DNA of 64,000 nt from SZUA-36 sp963801195 (GTDB taxonomy: Bacteria; Pseudomonadota; Gammaproteobacteria; Xanthomonadales; SZUA-36). The DNA lies in assembly GCA_963801195.1 (NCBI GenBank), contig CAWDDX010000007.1:1-64000 (forward strand), read 5' to 3'. Shown piece by piece: positions 29,901-38,100 of the stretch. Each line of letters opens with the position of its first letter. Positions within the stretch are counted from its first letter, which is position 1. The position numbers were made by a program, and so were the translations under genes. Under the pieces are notes generated by a model. That model was not told where the DNA came from. It was given only the letters and a program-made list of their open reading frames with translations, and made no database searches.

Positions 29901-31240
29901 CCAATCTGACGGACACCGTATTCACCACCGTTAACCGCGAATCGACCACCTATTTGACCGGTAGTCCCGGGAAGGGGCAGGTCGCCTCAATTACCTACCG
30001 CATGGGCGAATCGGGTGTGGTATTGCACCGGCAAGCGTTCACATACGACAGCTTCGGACGCAGCGACCTGGCGACCACGACGGTGGCTGCGGAGCAGTTT
30101 GTGCGACAAACCACCTACGACCAGTACAGCCGGGTGTTTCAGCAATTTGATGCTTCAGGTGACGACCGCGGAATTCGCTATGTGTATTCAAACGGTTATG
30201 TCAGCAAGTTGAAAGAGGCGCGCGAGGGACTCCAGGGGACGGTCTACCAGGATATACAGGCCATGGATGCGCGTGGCAACGTCACGGCCCTGCGGCTGGG
30301 CAACGGCGTCGATGTCTATGCAAACTTTGAACCTGAATCCGGCCGGCTGATCAAGCAGTCCGCCTACGATGCTTCAGGCGCAGAGTTGATGGACGTTGAT
30401 TACCTGTTCAATGTATTGGGCAGCCTCAGGCAACGCCATGACACGTCTGCGAGCACCGATCTGAAAGAAGTGTTTTCATATGACACGCTTAACAGGCTTA
30501 AGAGTGTCGATTTATCGCGGCCTTCCGGGGCGCCGGTTCGCACCCTTTCGATGGATTACGATGCGGCCGGAAATATCATTTACAAATCCGATGTCGGTAC
30601 ATATCAATACAACGGCCTCCATCCGCATGCCGTCAGCTCCGCCGGCGGCACCACCTACAGCTATGATGCCAACGGCAACCAGGTTTCGGGTGGCGGAAGA
30701 AATATCAGCTACACCGTGTTTGACAAACCCGCAACGATTACCAGGGGCAGCAACCGCACGGAGTTTTCCTACGGTGTTGGCAACAACCGCTACCAGCGTA
30801 AAGACTACGAAGGGGGCGTGTTACAGAAAAGTACGCTGTACCTGGGTGGTGTCGAGCGTATCACGGAGAATGGCAGCACATTCTTCAAGCGCTATCTTGG
30901 CGGCGTGGCGATCGCGACTTTTTACCCCGCAAGTAGCACACAGCAACTCAGCTACCTGTTAAAAGATCACATCGGCTCGATTCACAGCGTGCTGAACGAG
31001 TCCGGATTGATCACGGCAAACATGCACTTCAACGCCTTTGGCGAACGCCAGGGCAGTGACTGGAAGACCCCGTTAACCGGTTTCCTATACGCGCCCCTGA
31101 ACGCCATCACCACGCAAGGCTTCACCGGTCACGAGCAGGTCGACCCGGTCGGTATCATTCACATGAACGGCCGCATCTATGATCCAAAACTGGGGAGGTT
31201 CTTACAGGCCGACCCCATCGGTGCAGGCGCCAGACAATAG
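23906..31240 (+). CDS. Giant secreted SpvB/TcdB-Rhs protein (toxin carrier), frame ends prematurely by one base
   Basis: A polymorphic-toxin carrier of 2444 residues as written, about 2772 if fused to the next frame. Order: long N-terminal leader with hydrophobic segment and AIAAPP cleavage-like site (residues 1-45); an unfamiliar region with GHWYNPAKSGHGWNFYW; SpvB-type domain from about 577 (GVTQAAF, PRVSLDYNSQSG); about seven FG-GAP-like acidic loops between 910 and 1340 (DVTGDGRPD, DFNGDGKSD and similar); TcdB-middle region about 1380-1490; many YD repeats about 1630-2280; Rhs core about 2350-2440 (KDHIGS, MNGRIYDPKLGRF). The frame then ends in ADPIGAGARQ. An extra C in the CCCC at 31213-31216 explains this, since the other frame continues as PSVQAPDNSQSLNRYSYVLNNPL. 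The start at 23906 is chosen for its leader and AAGGGGG. There is no PAAR domain, so Sec export is more likely than type VI loading. Confidence 0.88.
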   Translation: MFKRLLAAFVCVGVQWSNDIFSFNSFRLLAVLLLLFQVPAIAAPPSPPPAWTVPLQQTSDDGYALLSWERTGDDAGGFFKITESFEGEVTVHYTEATELRAWRVEPGAYGFVLQQCVKKKSGVPDCGRTSDQLTLLVSETLASALLTKEPPETTLSASGNQVSGGPDQLQPGHWYNPAKSGHGWNFYWSNRLALPQSDAMFGNNYDLVGLWYTYEAKYAISDPSCNSCPPLKGAYRPVVIRLKAVSLGADSYAGSLYVSRGDGTEDWVGNAQVSFGADNNSASIYWRANFKKEKLVDTDPLVFLLGSDPDNATNISHFSGLWQHDGDDRYLVATNIGDVAEIVTVVFQDDADDPTWLQAINYGAAAAGTSNFCLGYQLEGYSPKTSKPHGWTQDWYMSGCDPEQPARTSNRNGKRYFPGLDKQYFWADFSLPGTNYANGSISIGSSAAPVALEKTASFHGVFYNSADGSACALTGTNPVCDLQLTWYTDGNYPSATVYAHNLSNNTYDKVMTSSQPSMVDVPYHIATAGQYEFELHMGNGQQTTLMARSAVFSVTASTPGARPETPPAPASPPAMSASSSSSKIGVTQAAFRVNESGSATYNIPILTAPASGGFAPRVSLDYNSQSGNGEAGVGWSIGGVSAITLCPQTIEQDGISGSRGLRLDGSDRFCIDGQRLVVDPASGSYGNDGSRYRTEIDSFARITAHGSAGNGPAWFRVEHKDGTVVDYGNSADSRIEARGAVTPATVLTWAQNRSQDRSGNYVLFSYLENSAGPVAYVLKTIDYTGNARAGTAPNARLTFSYRERTADEDLTYRYFAGVEVEQRQLLQGISSQARIDTGGALEDLRFYALGYETDGVGRNILTKLTECRSVSRTICYPSTQFAWLKSESTIDTSATTLSGLLPKSKLSGLLLADVTGDGRPDLLYTKHVNHNYILYVKKATASAGFTDWATSYKLPKKADGKPPRLMAIDLNTDGIQDVIYSKYSKTTDDYSWVALISNGSGFSTELQLNSGHRFYLNDQALESRFQVMDFNGDGKSDVLHAYTDLEGRTWNLTVLLNNTAAGGNPSLSAPIDVDVTNTDLFPFDISGDWGIDIKPPLYDWSAVGSEEHEIPAARIFDFNGDGAVDLLLKVWRNYRHCVANCLPPLSATVTGSPSGGGSTREPVYEYRFVSFWVLMESNGHDAFTRHRIVALGDDCTLGVVCQDVKYDDLPVSDYVWPVDINADGLADIAWGDRRGTWYSQINTGNGFAAAEQIGQVPDGVNKLARMEDWNGDSYPDLVYPSAVLQANARWMVSQNHFGRMFAASANTGVPAGNVGGDADYDPVENDTSVFADFDGDGKRDQLMIGYNRYGEIDSTMLRRGRNVSGSRAVEPANVITSITNGFGATTEIAYKPLTDPGVYSRMHDSSNAQWGRGAAVYDLIAPIYVVGQVLGSAPVYGDPSARSQVQYHYVGAKLQAGGRGFLGFAEVISYDPQTHIRTNSRYRQDFPFVGMLVDTTRVSNAAGSKFASISNTAATEPNNWDDVSISTAFPSGAGGTPLSYVLNQWEYRATAGDAVFPYISDSTRLAYTLNGVFEHRQLTSSSHDAYGNATRVSVSTYDTQGGAAFARETTVNTWSIDTNGWNIGQLSSTSVTFSRTGTPSISRVTSFAYDPVTGVLNREITEPGSNVFRVTTDYGLDTFGNRRQTTVTGVGMTARKTVEKYDNLGRFVNESVNALNQTTMKVMSRDVFGNPLEVENIDGVVTISAADHMGVAFVSYTETGAWTKTFNYSGRGSRCPVDTVYRSVVSSGGGASQTQCFDLLGRVLRTAVKGLDGVYVYTDQYYDSSGRVSRKSEPYFAGDSRYWNITGYDDLGRITGVLSAGGDDMAQDYDNRAINKCITAAPRVSVVIDGLNQQRIEVKNVKGETTAVYDDRCRLVSYDYDALGNLKKVSGADGVTVAMSYDIAGRKISMNDPDKGYWRYAYNPLGEMIRQLDARQQAVDFTYDALGRITNRRELTGVSNLTDTVFTTVNRESTTYLTGSPGKGQVASITYRMGESGVVLHRQAFTYDSFGRSDLATTTVAAEQFVRQTTYDQYSRVFQQFDASGDDRGIRYVYSNGYVSKLKEAREGLQGTVYQDIQAMDARGNVTALRLGNGVDVYANFEPESGRLIKQSAYDASGAELMDVDYLFNVLGSLRQRHDTSASTDLKEVFSYDTLNRLKSVDLSRPSGAPVRTLSMDYDAAGNIIYKSDVGTYQYNGLHPHAVSSAGGTTYSYDANGNQVSGGGRNISYTVFDKPATITRGSNRTEFSYGVGNNRYQRKDYEGGVLQKSTLYLGGVERITENGSTFFKRYLGGVAIATFYPASSTQQLSYLLKDHIGSIHSVLNESGLITANMHFNAFGERQGSDWKTPLTGFLYAPLNAITTQGFTGHEQVDPVGIIHMNGRIYDPKLGRFLQADPIGAGARQ

Positions 31241-32225
31241 CCAAAGCCTCAACCGCTACAGTTATGTACTGAACAATCCATTAAGCATGACCGACCCAAG
31301 CGGTTATTTCAGTATCGCCCGTTTCATCAAAAAGTGGGGACCGGTGATCGTTGCCGCAGTCGCTTCCTATTTTACCTTTGGGGCCGCGTCAGCGTGGGCA
31401 TGGGGCCTGATGCCATCAACTGCCGCGGGGGTTGCAACGGCTAGCGCGTATACAGCCTCGGCTGTGATTGGCGGCGCAGCAGCAGGTTTTGTTGGTGGTG
31501 CGATTGCTTCTGGTTCGTTCAAAGGCGCGGTAAAGGGCGCTTTGCTAGGGGCAATATCTGCATATTTTGCAGATCGCGTCGCGACAGGAGTTCGTGACTG
31601 GCAGCAGGGCAGGAGTAACGTCTGGAGAATCAAATACAATGAAGCGGAGCATCAATATACTAAAGAATTAATTACTGATCCGAGTACTATTCAAATCAAT
31701 GATATGTTTGTGAATGGGCAAGCAGGCGAATTAACGAAAGCAATTGATTACGGCGCTTCACAACTTGGTCACCCGAAAGAATTTTTTCTTTTTCATAATC
31801 CCACTCATGGTTTTGTCGCCGATACAGTGGAGTCAGCACTTGGAAAACTGACCAAGACATCAAGTCTTTCCCGTCAGTTGGCTGGAATATTGGAGCAACA
31901 ATCACCATCACTGACGAGTCTGACAGCGCATAGTCAGGGCGGTATAATCGTGTCAAATGCGTTGCGACAGGTCACGCCAAATTCACTTACCGTTAACACC
32001 GTGGTTAATTTCAACGGCGCTGCCGTGAGCCCCCAAGTCTTGAGAGAGACAGCGTCACGCGCTGGCGCCACCAAAGGGATTTACCAGGCTCATTTTTTTG
32101 ATGCCGTGCCGAATGTTATAGGGCAAGGCACATTTAACCCATTACGTATAATTGGATCGTTTTTAGCTACGCCTTTCTTGTTCATGGGACCAAAGTTGAG
32201 TCCTCATACTGTTTATGTTCCTTGA
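31179..32225 (+). CDS. Rhs C-terminal module: end of the core, hydrophobic linker and alpha/beta-hydrolase-like toxin domain
   Basis: This frame is the natural continuation of the rhs gene after 31213-31216 and was probably never an independent gene. It gives the core ending NRYSYVLNNPL and DPSGYFS. Next come about 90 residues rich in Gly/Ala with hydrophobic stretches (AAGFVGGAIASG) that could aid membrane passage. The last 200 residues carry HNPTHGFVADTVES, a lipase-like nucleophile elbow AHSQGG (Ser codon 31932-31934), then FFDAVPN and SPHTVYVP, which fit the Asp and His of a catalytic triad. Base composition turns AT-rich at about 31610, as is usual for exchangeable Rhs tips. Likely target: lipid ester in a periplasm or membrane (inference). 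Confidence 0.75.
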   Translation: MIQNWGGSYRPTPSVQAPDNSQSLNRYSYVLNNPLSMTDPSGYFSIARFIKKWGPVIVAAVASYFTFGAASAWAWGLMPSTAAGVATASAYTASAVIGGAAAGFVGGAIASGSFKGAVKGALLGAISAYFADRVATGVRDWQQGRSNVWRIKYNEAEHQYTKELITDPSTIQINDMFVNGQAGELTKAIDYGASQLGHPKEFFLFHNPTHGFVADTVESALGKLTKTSSLSRQLAGILEQQSPSLTSLTAHSQGGIIVSNALRQVTPNSLTVNTVVNFNGAAVSPQVLRETASRAGATKGIYQAHFFDAVPNVIGQGTFNPLRIIGSFLATPFLFMGPKLSPHTVYVP

Positions 32226-32242
32226 ATGTGGAGACTATTTGA

Positions 32243-32863
32243 ATGTCAGATTTGAAGAACGGAAATCTGGTACTAGGTTTGCTTTGCTTGACGCTAATGG
32301 GATGTAGTACTTCGCTGTGGGAGCCGCCGATAGAGCAGTGGTTCGAATTGCAATTTAGTGTGGATGGAAAGGTTGATATCCAGTTTCGTGTTCCACCCGC
32401 AGAGGCAAAAGCGGAGTTATTTGAGACTCAATTCATTTCCACCGTACCTGAACCAACGCAAACAATGTTGTTTGCGAATTACGACCCCGGGAAATGGAGC
32501 AATCGCGGTCTGTTGCTCACTAGTATTACGGCAACCGTATTTCGCCTTGAACCCCATGCGAACTCGGGTTCAAGCCTTTCATTGGAGGACATTAAAAACG
32601 ACATCTACCTTTCGCGTACTGACGCATCAAAAGCATTTGATATTTTGGGAGAGGTCACGTTTAACGATCGCCAATGGCTGCGAATAAATTTGATCAATGG
32701 GTACCGGAGGGGAATATCATACGCAACGATTGTTGGTAAACATTACGCTTTTGTTCTCAGCATGTCGCAATTTGGCGAGGACTCCGATCAAACAAGGCTT
32801 TATCAAACCCGACATGAGACTTTAAAAGAAATTATCGGCTCTACCAGGATATGGCCGGAGTAA
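32243..32863 (+). CDS. Putative lipoprotein immunity protein for the Rhs hydrolase
   Basis: A 206-residue protein starting 17 bp after the toxin stop, with GGAG 8 nt before the ATG. The N-terminus is a lipoprotein signal: hydrophobic stretch LVLGLLCLTLMG, then lipobox LMGC with Ser at +2, which predicts the outer membrane. The mature part has no domain I recognise; it is rich in aromatic and polar residues and predicted beta strands. Immunity proteins of type VI phospholipase effectors are commonly periplasmic lipoproteins encoded next to the toxin, so position and topology both support the role. It shares the AT-rich composition of the toxin tip. The function is inferred from context only. 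Confidence 0.65.
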   Translation: MSDLKNGNLVLGLLCLTLMGCSTSLWEPPIEQWFELQFSVDGKVDIQFRVPPAEAKAELFETQFISTVPEPTQTMLFANYDPGKWSNRGLLLTSITATVFRLEPHANSGSSLSLEDIKNDIYLSRTDASKAFDILGEVTFNDRQWLRINLINGYRRGISYATIVGKHYAFVLSMSQFGEDSDQTRLYQTRHETLKEIIGSTRIWPE

Positions 32864-32935
32864 GCGTGCTACCTCTATATGCAATTTGGGCTGATTTGAA
32901 ACTTTTCGCTTCAATGGTTATTTCTTTAAATACGC

Positions 32936-32952
32936 TATACGTAACGCGTATA
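32936..32952. promoter_or_regulatory. Palindromic operator candidate upstream of higBA
   Basis: Inverted repeat TATACG-TAACG-CGTATA, 18 bp before the higB GTG and next to a -10-like TATACT at 32959. Toxin-antitoxin operons of the HigBA type are autorepressed by the antitoxin binding such palindromes. Confidence 0.5.
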
Positions 32953-32970
32953 ACTTGATATACTTTCCCA

Positions 32971-33249
32971 GTGATTCGAGGATTCAAGGACACAAAGACC
33001 CGCTCCTTTTTTGAAGGAAACTGGGTTCGAAAATTCCAGGGGTTCAGTGATCAAGCAGTTCGTCGTTTGACCATACTGAACAGCGCAGAAACTCTTGATG
33101 ATTTGGCGAGTCTTCGAAGTAATAGATTTGAATTGCTTTCCGGAGATCGCACAAACCAGTACAGCATTCGAATCAATAAACAATGGCGGATATGTTTCCG
33201 TTGGGCAGAAGATGGCCCTTATGATGTTGAAATAGTAGATTATCACTAG
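32971..33249 (+). CDS. higB: HigB, RelE-superfamily mRNA endonuclease toxin
   Basis: A 92-residue type II toxin that cleaves mRNA on the ribosome. It begins at a GTG (MIRGFKDTKTRSFFEG) and shows the family motifs RRLTILNSAETLDDL, SIRINKQWRICFRW and VEIVDYH at the end. In HigB the toxin gene precedes the antitoxin, as here. The antitoxin follows after 14 bp. Confidence 0.95.
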   Translation: MIRGFKDTKTRSFFEGNWVRKFQGFSDQAVRRLTILNSAETLDDLASLRSNRFELLSGDRTNQYSIRINKQWRICFRWAEDGPYDVEIVDYH

Positions 33250-33263
33250 GCGAGTAAAATGAA

Positions 33264-33569
33264 ATGACATTTGTGAATGGCATGCGGCCAGTACACCCAG
33301 GCGAGATTTTGCGTGAAGAGTTGGAGGCACTGGAGATTTCAGCAAACACCTTTGCTGCAGCGCTGGATGTGCCGGGTAATCGCATTACCGCAATATTGAA
33401 CGGCCAACGTGGTATTACGGCTGATACCGCGTTGAGGCTCTCGCGGTATCTGGGTACAACGGCAGAATTTTGGCTGAATTTGCAGAAAACGTATGAGCTG
33501 CGTGTCGCAGAAGTCGAAATGGGAGAGGTGATTAAAAAAGCAGTAACACCTCGCAAAGAAGCTGCCTGA
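33264..33569 (+). CDS. higA: HigA, XRE-family antitoxin
   Basis: A 101-residue helix-turn-helix antitoxin of the HigA/VapI family, with the signature RPVHPGEILREELE, the HTH around residues 26-60 (NTFAAALDVPGNRI, ILNGQRGITADTALRL) and FWLNLQ. It neutralises HigB and should repress the operon through the palindrome upstream of higB. The pair sits at the edge of the rhs module, just before repeat cluster 2. Confidence 0.95.
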   Translation: MTFVNGMRPVHPGEILREELEALEISANTFAAALDVPGNRITAILNGQRGITADTALRLSRYLGTTAEFWLNLQKTYELRVAEVEMGEVIKKAVTPRKEAA

Positions 33570-33737
33570 TACAGTTGTAACTCGTTATCCCGGCGCACGT
33601 CATCCCGGCGCAGGCCGGGACCTCGTGACGTTTACCGTAAAGGTTGGAAAGAGGTTTTTTGAAAACAAGTTAAACGGTTGGAGGTCCCGGCCTGCGCCTG
33701 GCCTCCCAAGCCCAGCACTTCACCAACAACAAGCACC

Positions 33738-33840
33738 GTCATCCCGGCGAAAGCCGGGACCTCCAAAAGATTGGCAGAGCGCTAAATCAGGGCTTCTTTA
33801 AAGATTACGAAAACGTTGGGAGGTCCCGGCCTGCGCCGGG
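33738..33840. repeat. MITE/BIME-like element, copy 4
   Basis: Same element as in cluster 1 but in the opposite orientation (core reads agattggcagagcgctaaat). The right palindrome loses its outer ATGAC and runs into cctcccaagcccagcac, also seen in cluster 3. Confidence 0.88.
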
Positions 33841-33876
33841 CCTCCCAAGCCCAGCACCTCGCCACTAAAAAGCACC

Positions 33877-33984
33877 GTCATCCCGGCGAAAGCCGGGACC
33901 TCCAAAAGATTGGCAGAGCGCTAAATCAGGGCTTCTTTAAAGATTACGAAAACGTTGGGAGGTCCCGGCCTTCGCCGGGATGAC
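33877..33984. repeat. MITE/BIME-like element, copy 5
   Basis: A 108-bp full-length copy with both GTCATCCCGGCG ends, identical in the core to copy 4. Confidence 0.9.
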
Positions 33985-34039
33985 GTTCGTCACCTTCGCC
34001 GGGATGACATGCGTCGGGGGTGACGCATGTCCCTTTTTT

Positions 34040-35065
34040 CTACAGGCTCCCAAGCAGCAGATCCACCTCACCGTCACTGGTTGAATGTCCAAATACAAAC
34101 CGTGCCAGGTCATTCCTGCCGGGCCACAGGCCAAACTGGATGCCCTGTGATTGCAGGTGGTCAAAGCCTTCTTTTGTCCAGTTCAGAAACACTTCATTGG
34201 CCTGAACCGGGTACTCAAGCCGGGCTTCGGCATGATTCGCTACCGCTTCAGCAAACTTTGCAGCCTGGCGATTTGCATGCCGTGCCATTTCAAGCCAGCG
34301 GTCGTTTTCGATATAGGCCAGCAACTGGGCTGAAACATAGCGCATCTTGCTCAACAGGTGGCCGGACCGCTTACGCAGACGTTCTGCGGTTTCATATAAT
34401 TGTGAATGATTAAAAAAGACCAGTGCTTCGGCGGCCATGCAGCCGTTTTTACTGGCGCCGAACGACAGCATGTCGATACCGGCCTCGGCGGTGACTTCGG
34501 CCGGGTGACACCCGAGGCTGGCGATGGCGTTACCAAAACGGGCGCCATCCATATGGGTCTTCATACCCAGTGCGTGCGCCGAGTTACACAGGGCCGCGAC
34601 TTCATCGATGCTGTAGATGGTGCCGGCCTCGGTGGCCTGGGTCAGGCTCAATACCGATGGTTTGTAGCTGTGAACACCGTGGCCTTCATTGGCGTGAACG
34701 GCCTTTTCAAGTGACGCGGGTTCCAGCTTTCCGTTCTCGCCGGCGATGGGGACCAGCCTCAAACCGTTGCCGAAGAACTCGGGTGCACCGCACTCATCAC
34801 CATAAATATGCGCGCCAGTATGGCAAAATACACTGCCCCAAGGCGGCGTGACGGTGGCCAGCGCGATGGAATTGGCCACGGTGCCGGTGGACACCGGCAG
34901 CACCACTGCATCGGTGCGGAACAGTTCTGAAAAAACCGTATTGAGGCGTTTGGACCAGTCGTCATCGGCATAGGCCCATGCGGTGCCCTGGTTGGCGTCG
35001 AGCATGGCCTGCATGATGGCGGGCGCGACCGGTGTTTCGTTGTCACTGCGGAAATTTGCAATCAT
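34040..35065 (-). CDS. ltaE: Low-specificity L-threonine aldolase
   Basis: A PLP-dependent fold-type I enzyme that splits L-threonine and L-allo-threonine to glycine and acetaldehyde. The 341-residue protein begins with NFRSDNETPVAPAIMQAM, carries HIYGDECGAPEFF, the acidic site HMDGARFGNA and the PLP lysine in FGASKNG near residue 205. It is closer to the threonine aldolase / beta-eliminating lyase group found in many proteobacteria than to E. coli LtaE. It stands alone, divergent from hrpA by 118 bp. Confidence 0.9.
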   Translation of the reverse strand: MIANFRSDNETPVAPAIMQAMLDANQGTAWAYADDDWSKRLNTVFSELFRTDAVVLPVSTGTVANSIALATVTPPWGSVFCHTGAHIYGDECGAPEFFGNGLRLVPIAGENGKLEPASLEKAVHANEGHGVHSYKPSVLSLTQATEAGTIYSIDEVAALCNSAHALGMKTHMDGARFGNAIASLGCHPAEVTAEAGIDMLSFGASKNGCMAAEALVFFNHSQLYETAERLRKRSGHLLSKMRYVSAQLLAYIENDRWLEMARHANRQAAKFAEAVANHAEARLEYPVQANEVFLNWTKEGFDHLQSQGIQFGLWPGRNDLARFVFGHSTSDGEVDLLLGSL

Positions 35066-35183
35066 ATGGGTTCCGGGGGTTCGGGGTTTTTAAAGATTTG
35101 TGAATTATAAGCAGGCGTGGCTGGCTTGTCGCCGGTCGTGTAACGCTGGAAGGCAATCTGAAGCACAGGGATAATAGGCCGAC

Positions 35184-38100
35184 ATGGAACCCGCAATAAA
35201 ACCAGCCAAATTGCTCGCTCAGATTACAGGCTTGCTCGACGGCATCATGCAAACAGACGCCGCCTGGTGCCGGCGCCGGATCAAGGTGGCAAAAGGCCGT
35301 CTGAGATCCGGAAAACCCATCGATTCCATCCTCGAATCGCTGATCGACCGCTGCACCACCTCTGCGCAACGCTGCCAGCAGCGTCAGCTCGGCTTGCCCG
35401 AGCCGACCTATGACGCGGCCCTGCCGATCGTTGACCGGCGTGATGAAATCATCGCTGCGATCAGGGAACACCAGGTGGTGGTGATCTCCGGTGAAACCGG
35501 CTCGGGTAAAACCACCCAGATTCCCAAGATGTGTATGCAGGCCGGTCGTGGTGCGCGGGGTTTGATCGGTTGTACGCAACCACGCCGGATCGCGGCGCAT
35601 GCCATGGCCGAGCGGGTCGCGGAAGAATTGAACACGGAAGTGGGTGGCGTCGTGGGTTACCAGGTCCGGTTCCGCGAAAAAATGCACAGGGACGGCATCA
35701 TCAAGTTCATGACCGACGGTATATTACTGGCCGAGACCACCCACGACCGCAACCTCGATGCCTACGACACGATCATTATCGACGAGGCCCACGAACGCAG
35801 TCTGAATATCGATTTCCTGCTCGGTTATCTCAGGCAGTTGCAGGACCGGCGTCCCGATCTGCGTATTATCATCACCTCGGCGACGATCGACACCGAAAAG
35901 TTTGCCGCCCATTTTGGCAATGCGCCGATCATCGAGGTATCGGGTCGCAGTTACCCGGTAACGCTCGAATACATGCCGTTGGATGAAGATGAAGAGGGCG
36001 GCCAGGTGGTGGAACAGGTCAAGGGCCGCGATCTGTATGCCGGGGTCGTCAAGGCCGTGCACCGCTTGAGCCGCATAGACGCCAAGGGCGACATGCTGGT
36101 GTTTTTCTCCGGTGAACGGGAAATCCAGGAGGCCGGTGATTTTCTGAAAAAGCAAAACCTGCGCAACACCGAAATACTGCCTCTGTATGCACGGCTGCCG
36201 GTTGCGCAGCAACGCCGCGTGTTCCACCCGGGTACCGCCCGCCGCATCATATTGTGTACCAACGTGGCCGAGACTTCCCTGACCGTGCCGAGGATACGTT
36301 TCGTGATCGATACCGGCTTTGCGCGTATCAGCAGGTACTCGCACCGCAGCCGGGTACAGCGTCTGCCGATCGAGGCGATCTCGCAGGCTTCCGCCAATCA
36401 GCGCAAGGGGCGTTGCGGCCGTCTCGGACCCGGTGTGTGCATCCGGCTGTACAGCGAATCTGATTTTGATCTCAGGCCGGAGTTTACCGAACCGGAGATC
36501 CTGCGAACATCCCTGGCTTCGGTCATCCTGCGTATGTTGACCACCGATCTCGGCGCCGTTGAAGATTTTCCATTTCTGGATCCGCCGGCGCCGAGGATGA
36601 TCAATGACGCCTACCACCTTTTATTTGAGCTCGGGGCCATTGACACCGACCGGCAACCGCTGGCGCTGGGCCGCCAGTTGGCAGGCTGGCCGCTGGATGT
36701 GCGTCTGGCCCGCATGCTGATCGAGGGTTCGAGAAAGGCCTGCCTGCACGAGTTGATCGTGCTGGCGGCGGCCCAGAGCATCCAGGACCCGCGGGAACGC
36801 CCCCCGGATGCAACCGCAGCCGCCGACGAGGCCCATGGCCGCTTCGAGGACGGCAATTCCGATTTCATGGCGTTCTGGCGCTTGTGGGAATACCTCAAGA
36901 AACAGCGCAGGGAAAAGTCCTCCAGCCAGTTTCGCAAGCTTTGCAGGAACGAGTTCCTGAACTGGACCCGGGTCAATGAGTGGTTTGACCTCAATCGCCA
37001 GTTGTATCAGCAGGCCCGTGAAGAAAAGCTGAAATTCAGCAAGGAACCGGGTGCGCATGAGCAGATCCACCAGGCCCTGTTATCCGGTTTGCTCAGCCAC
37101 GTCGGTCAAAAGAACCCGGAAGACACCAGTTACCTGGGGCCGCGTTCAAGGACCTTTTATATTTTTCCGGGGTCCGGCCTGTTCGGCAGAAAACCGCAAT
37201 GGCTGATGGCCGCGGAGATCGTCGAGACCAGCAAAACCTATGCCCGCATCAACGCCGTCATAAAGCCGGAATGGATCGAGGCGCAGGCCGCCCACCTGTT
37301 GAAGCACCACTATTTCGACCCGCACTGGTCGCGCAAGCAGGGCCGCGTGCTGGCCTGGGAGCAGGTGTCCCTGTTCGGACTTGTCATCGTCGAAAAGCGT
37401 CGTGTCAACTACGCCAGGATCAACCCGGAGGAGGCGCGGAGCATCTTTATCACCGGCGCACTGGTGCGCGGCGAGCTGAATACGCGTGCCGGCTTTTTGG
37501 CGAACAACCAGCAGGTGCGCGAAGAAATAGAGGAGCTGGAACACAAACGCAGAAAACACGACGTGATGGCCGACGAGTCGGTGATCTTCGAGTTTTTCGA
37601 TGCGCGCATACCGCAAGACGTCTGTGACAGCCCCGGTTTTGAAAAATGGCTCAAGCAACTGGGTGAGCCGGGCCGGCAGCAGCTCTACATCAGCCACGAT
37701 ATCCTGCTGCAGGAACATGCCGGGGAGGCGGCCGTCGAGTCATATCCGGATTCCATCGAGGTCGGTGTGCAGTCTGTGCCCCTGAGCTACCTGTTCAGAC
37801 CGGGTGACCCGGCCGACGGCGTGACCGTCACGGTACCCCTCGAACGGCTCAACACACTGCAGGATGGACAGTTGCAGTGGCTGGTGCCGGGACTTTTGCG
37901 CGACAAGGTCATTGCGTTGATAAAAAACCTGCCCAAGCCGCAGCGCCGCTCACTCACACCGGTGCCGCAGTTTGCTGACGCGGCGCTGGAACGTCTGCAC
38001 GGCGCCTATCCGGCGCCCTTGTTGCCCGCACTGGCGGCCGCGCTGAGTGCGATGACGGGTATCGAAGTCGATGAGAACACGTTCGACGAAGACCTGTTGC

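Larger units (their letters stand above)
33570..34039. repeat. Repeat cluster 2 between higA and ltaE
   Basis: 470 bp of REP-like palindromes. It holds one divergent paired element at about 33598-33690 with an unrelated centre (ttaccgtaaaggttgg), then two good copies of the 107-bp element. No gene is supported. Confidence 0.85.

Noticed and set aside
35724..36617. Open frame of 297 codons antisense to hrpA
   Set aside because: It lies wholly inside the helicase domain of hrpA and has no recognisable motif or ribosome site.
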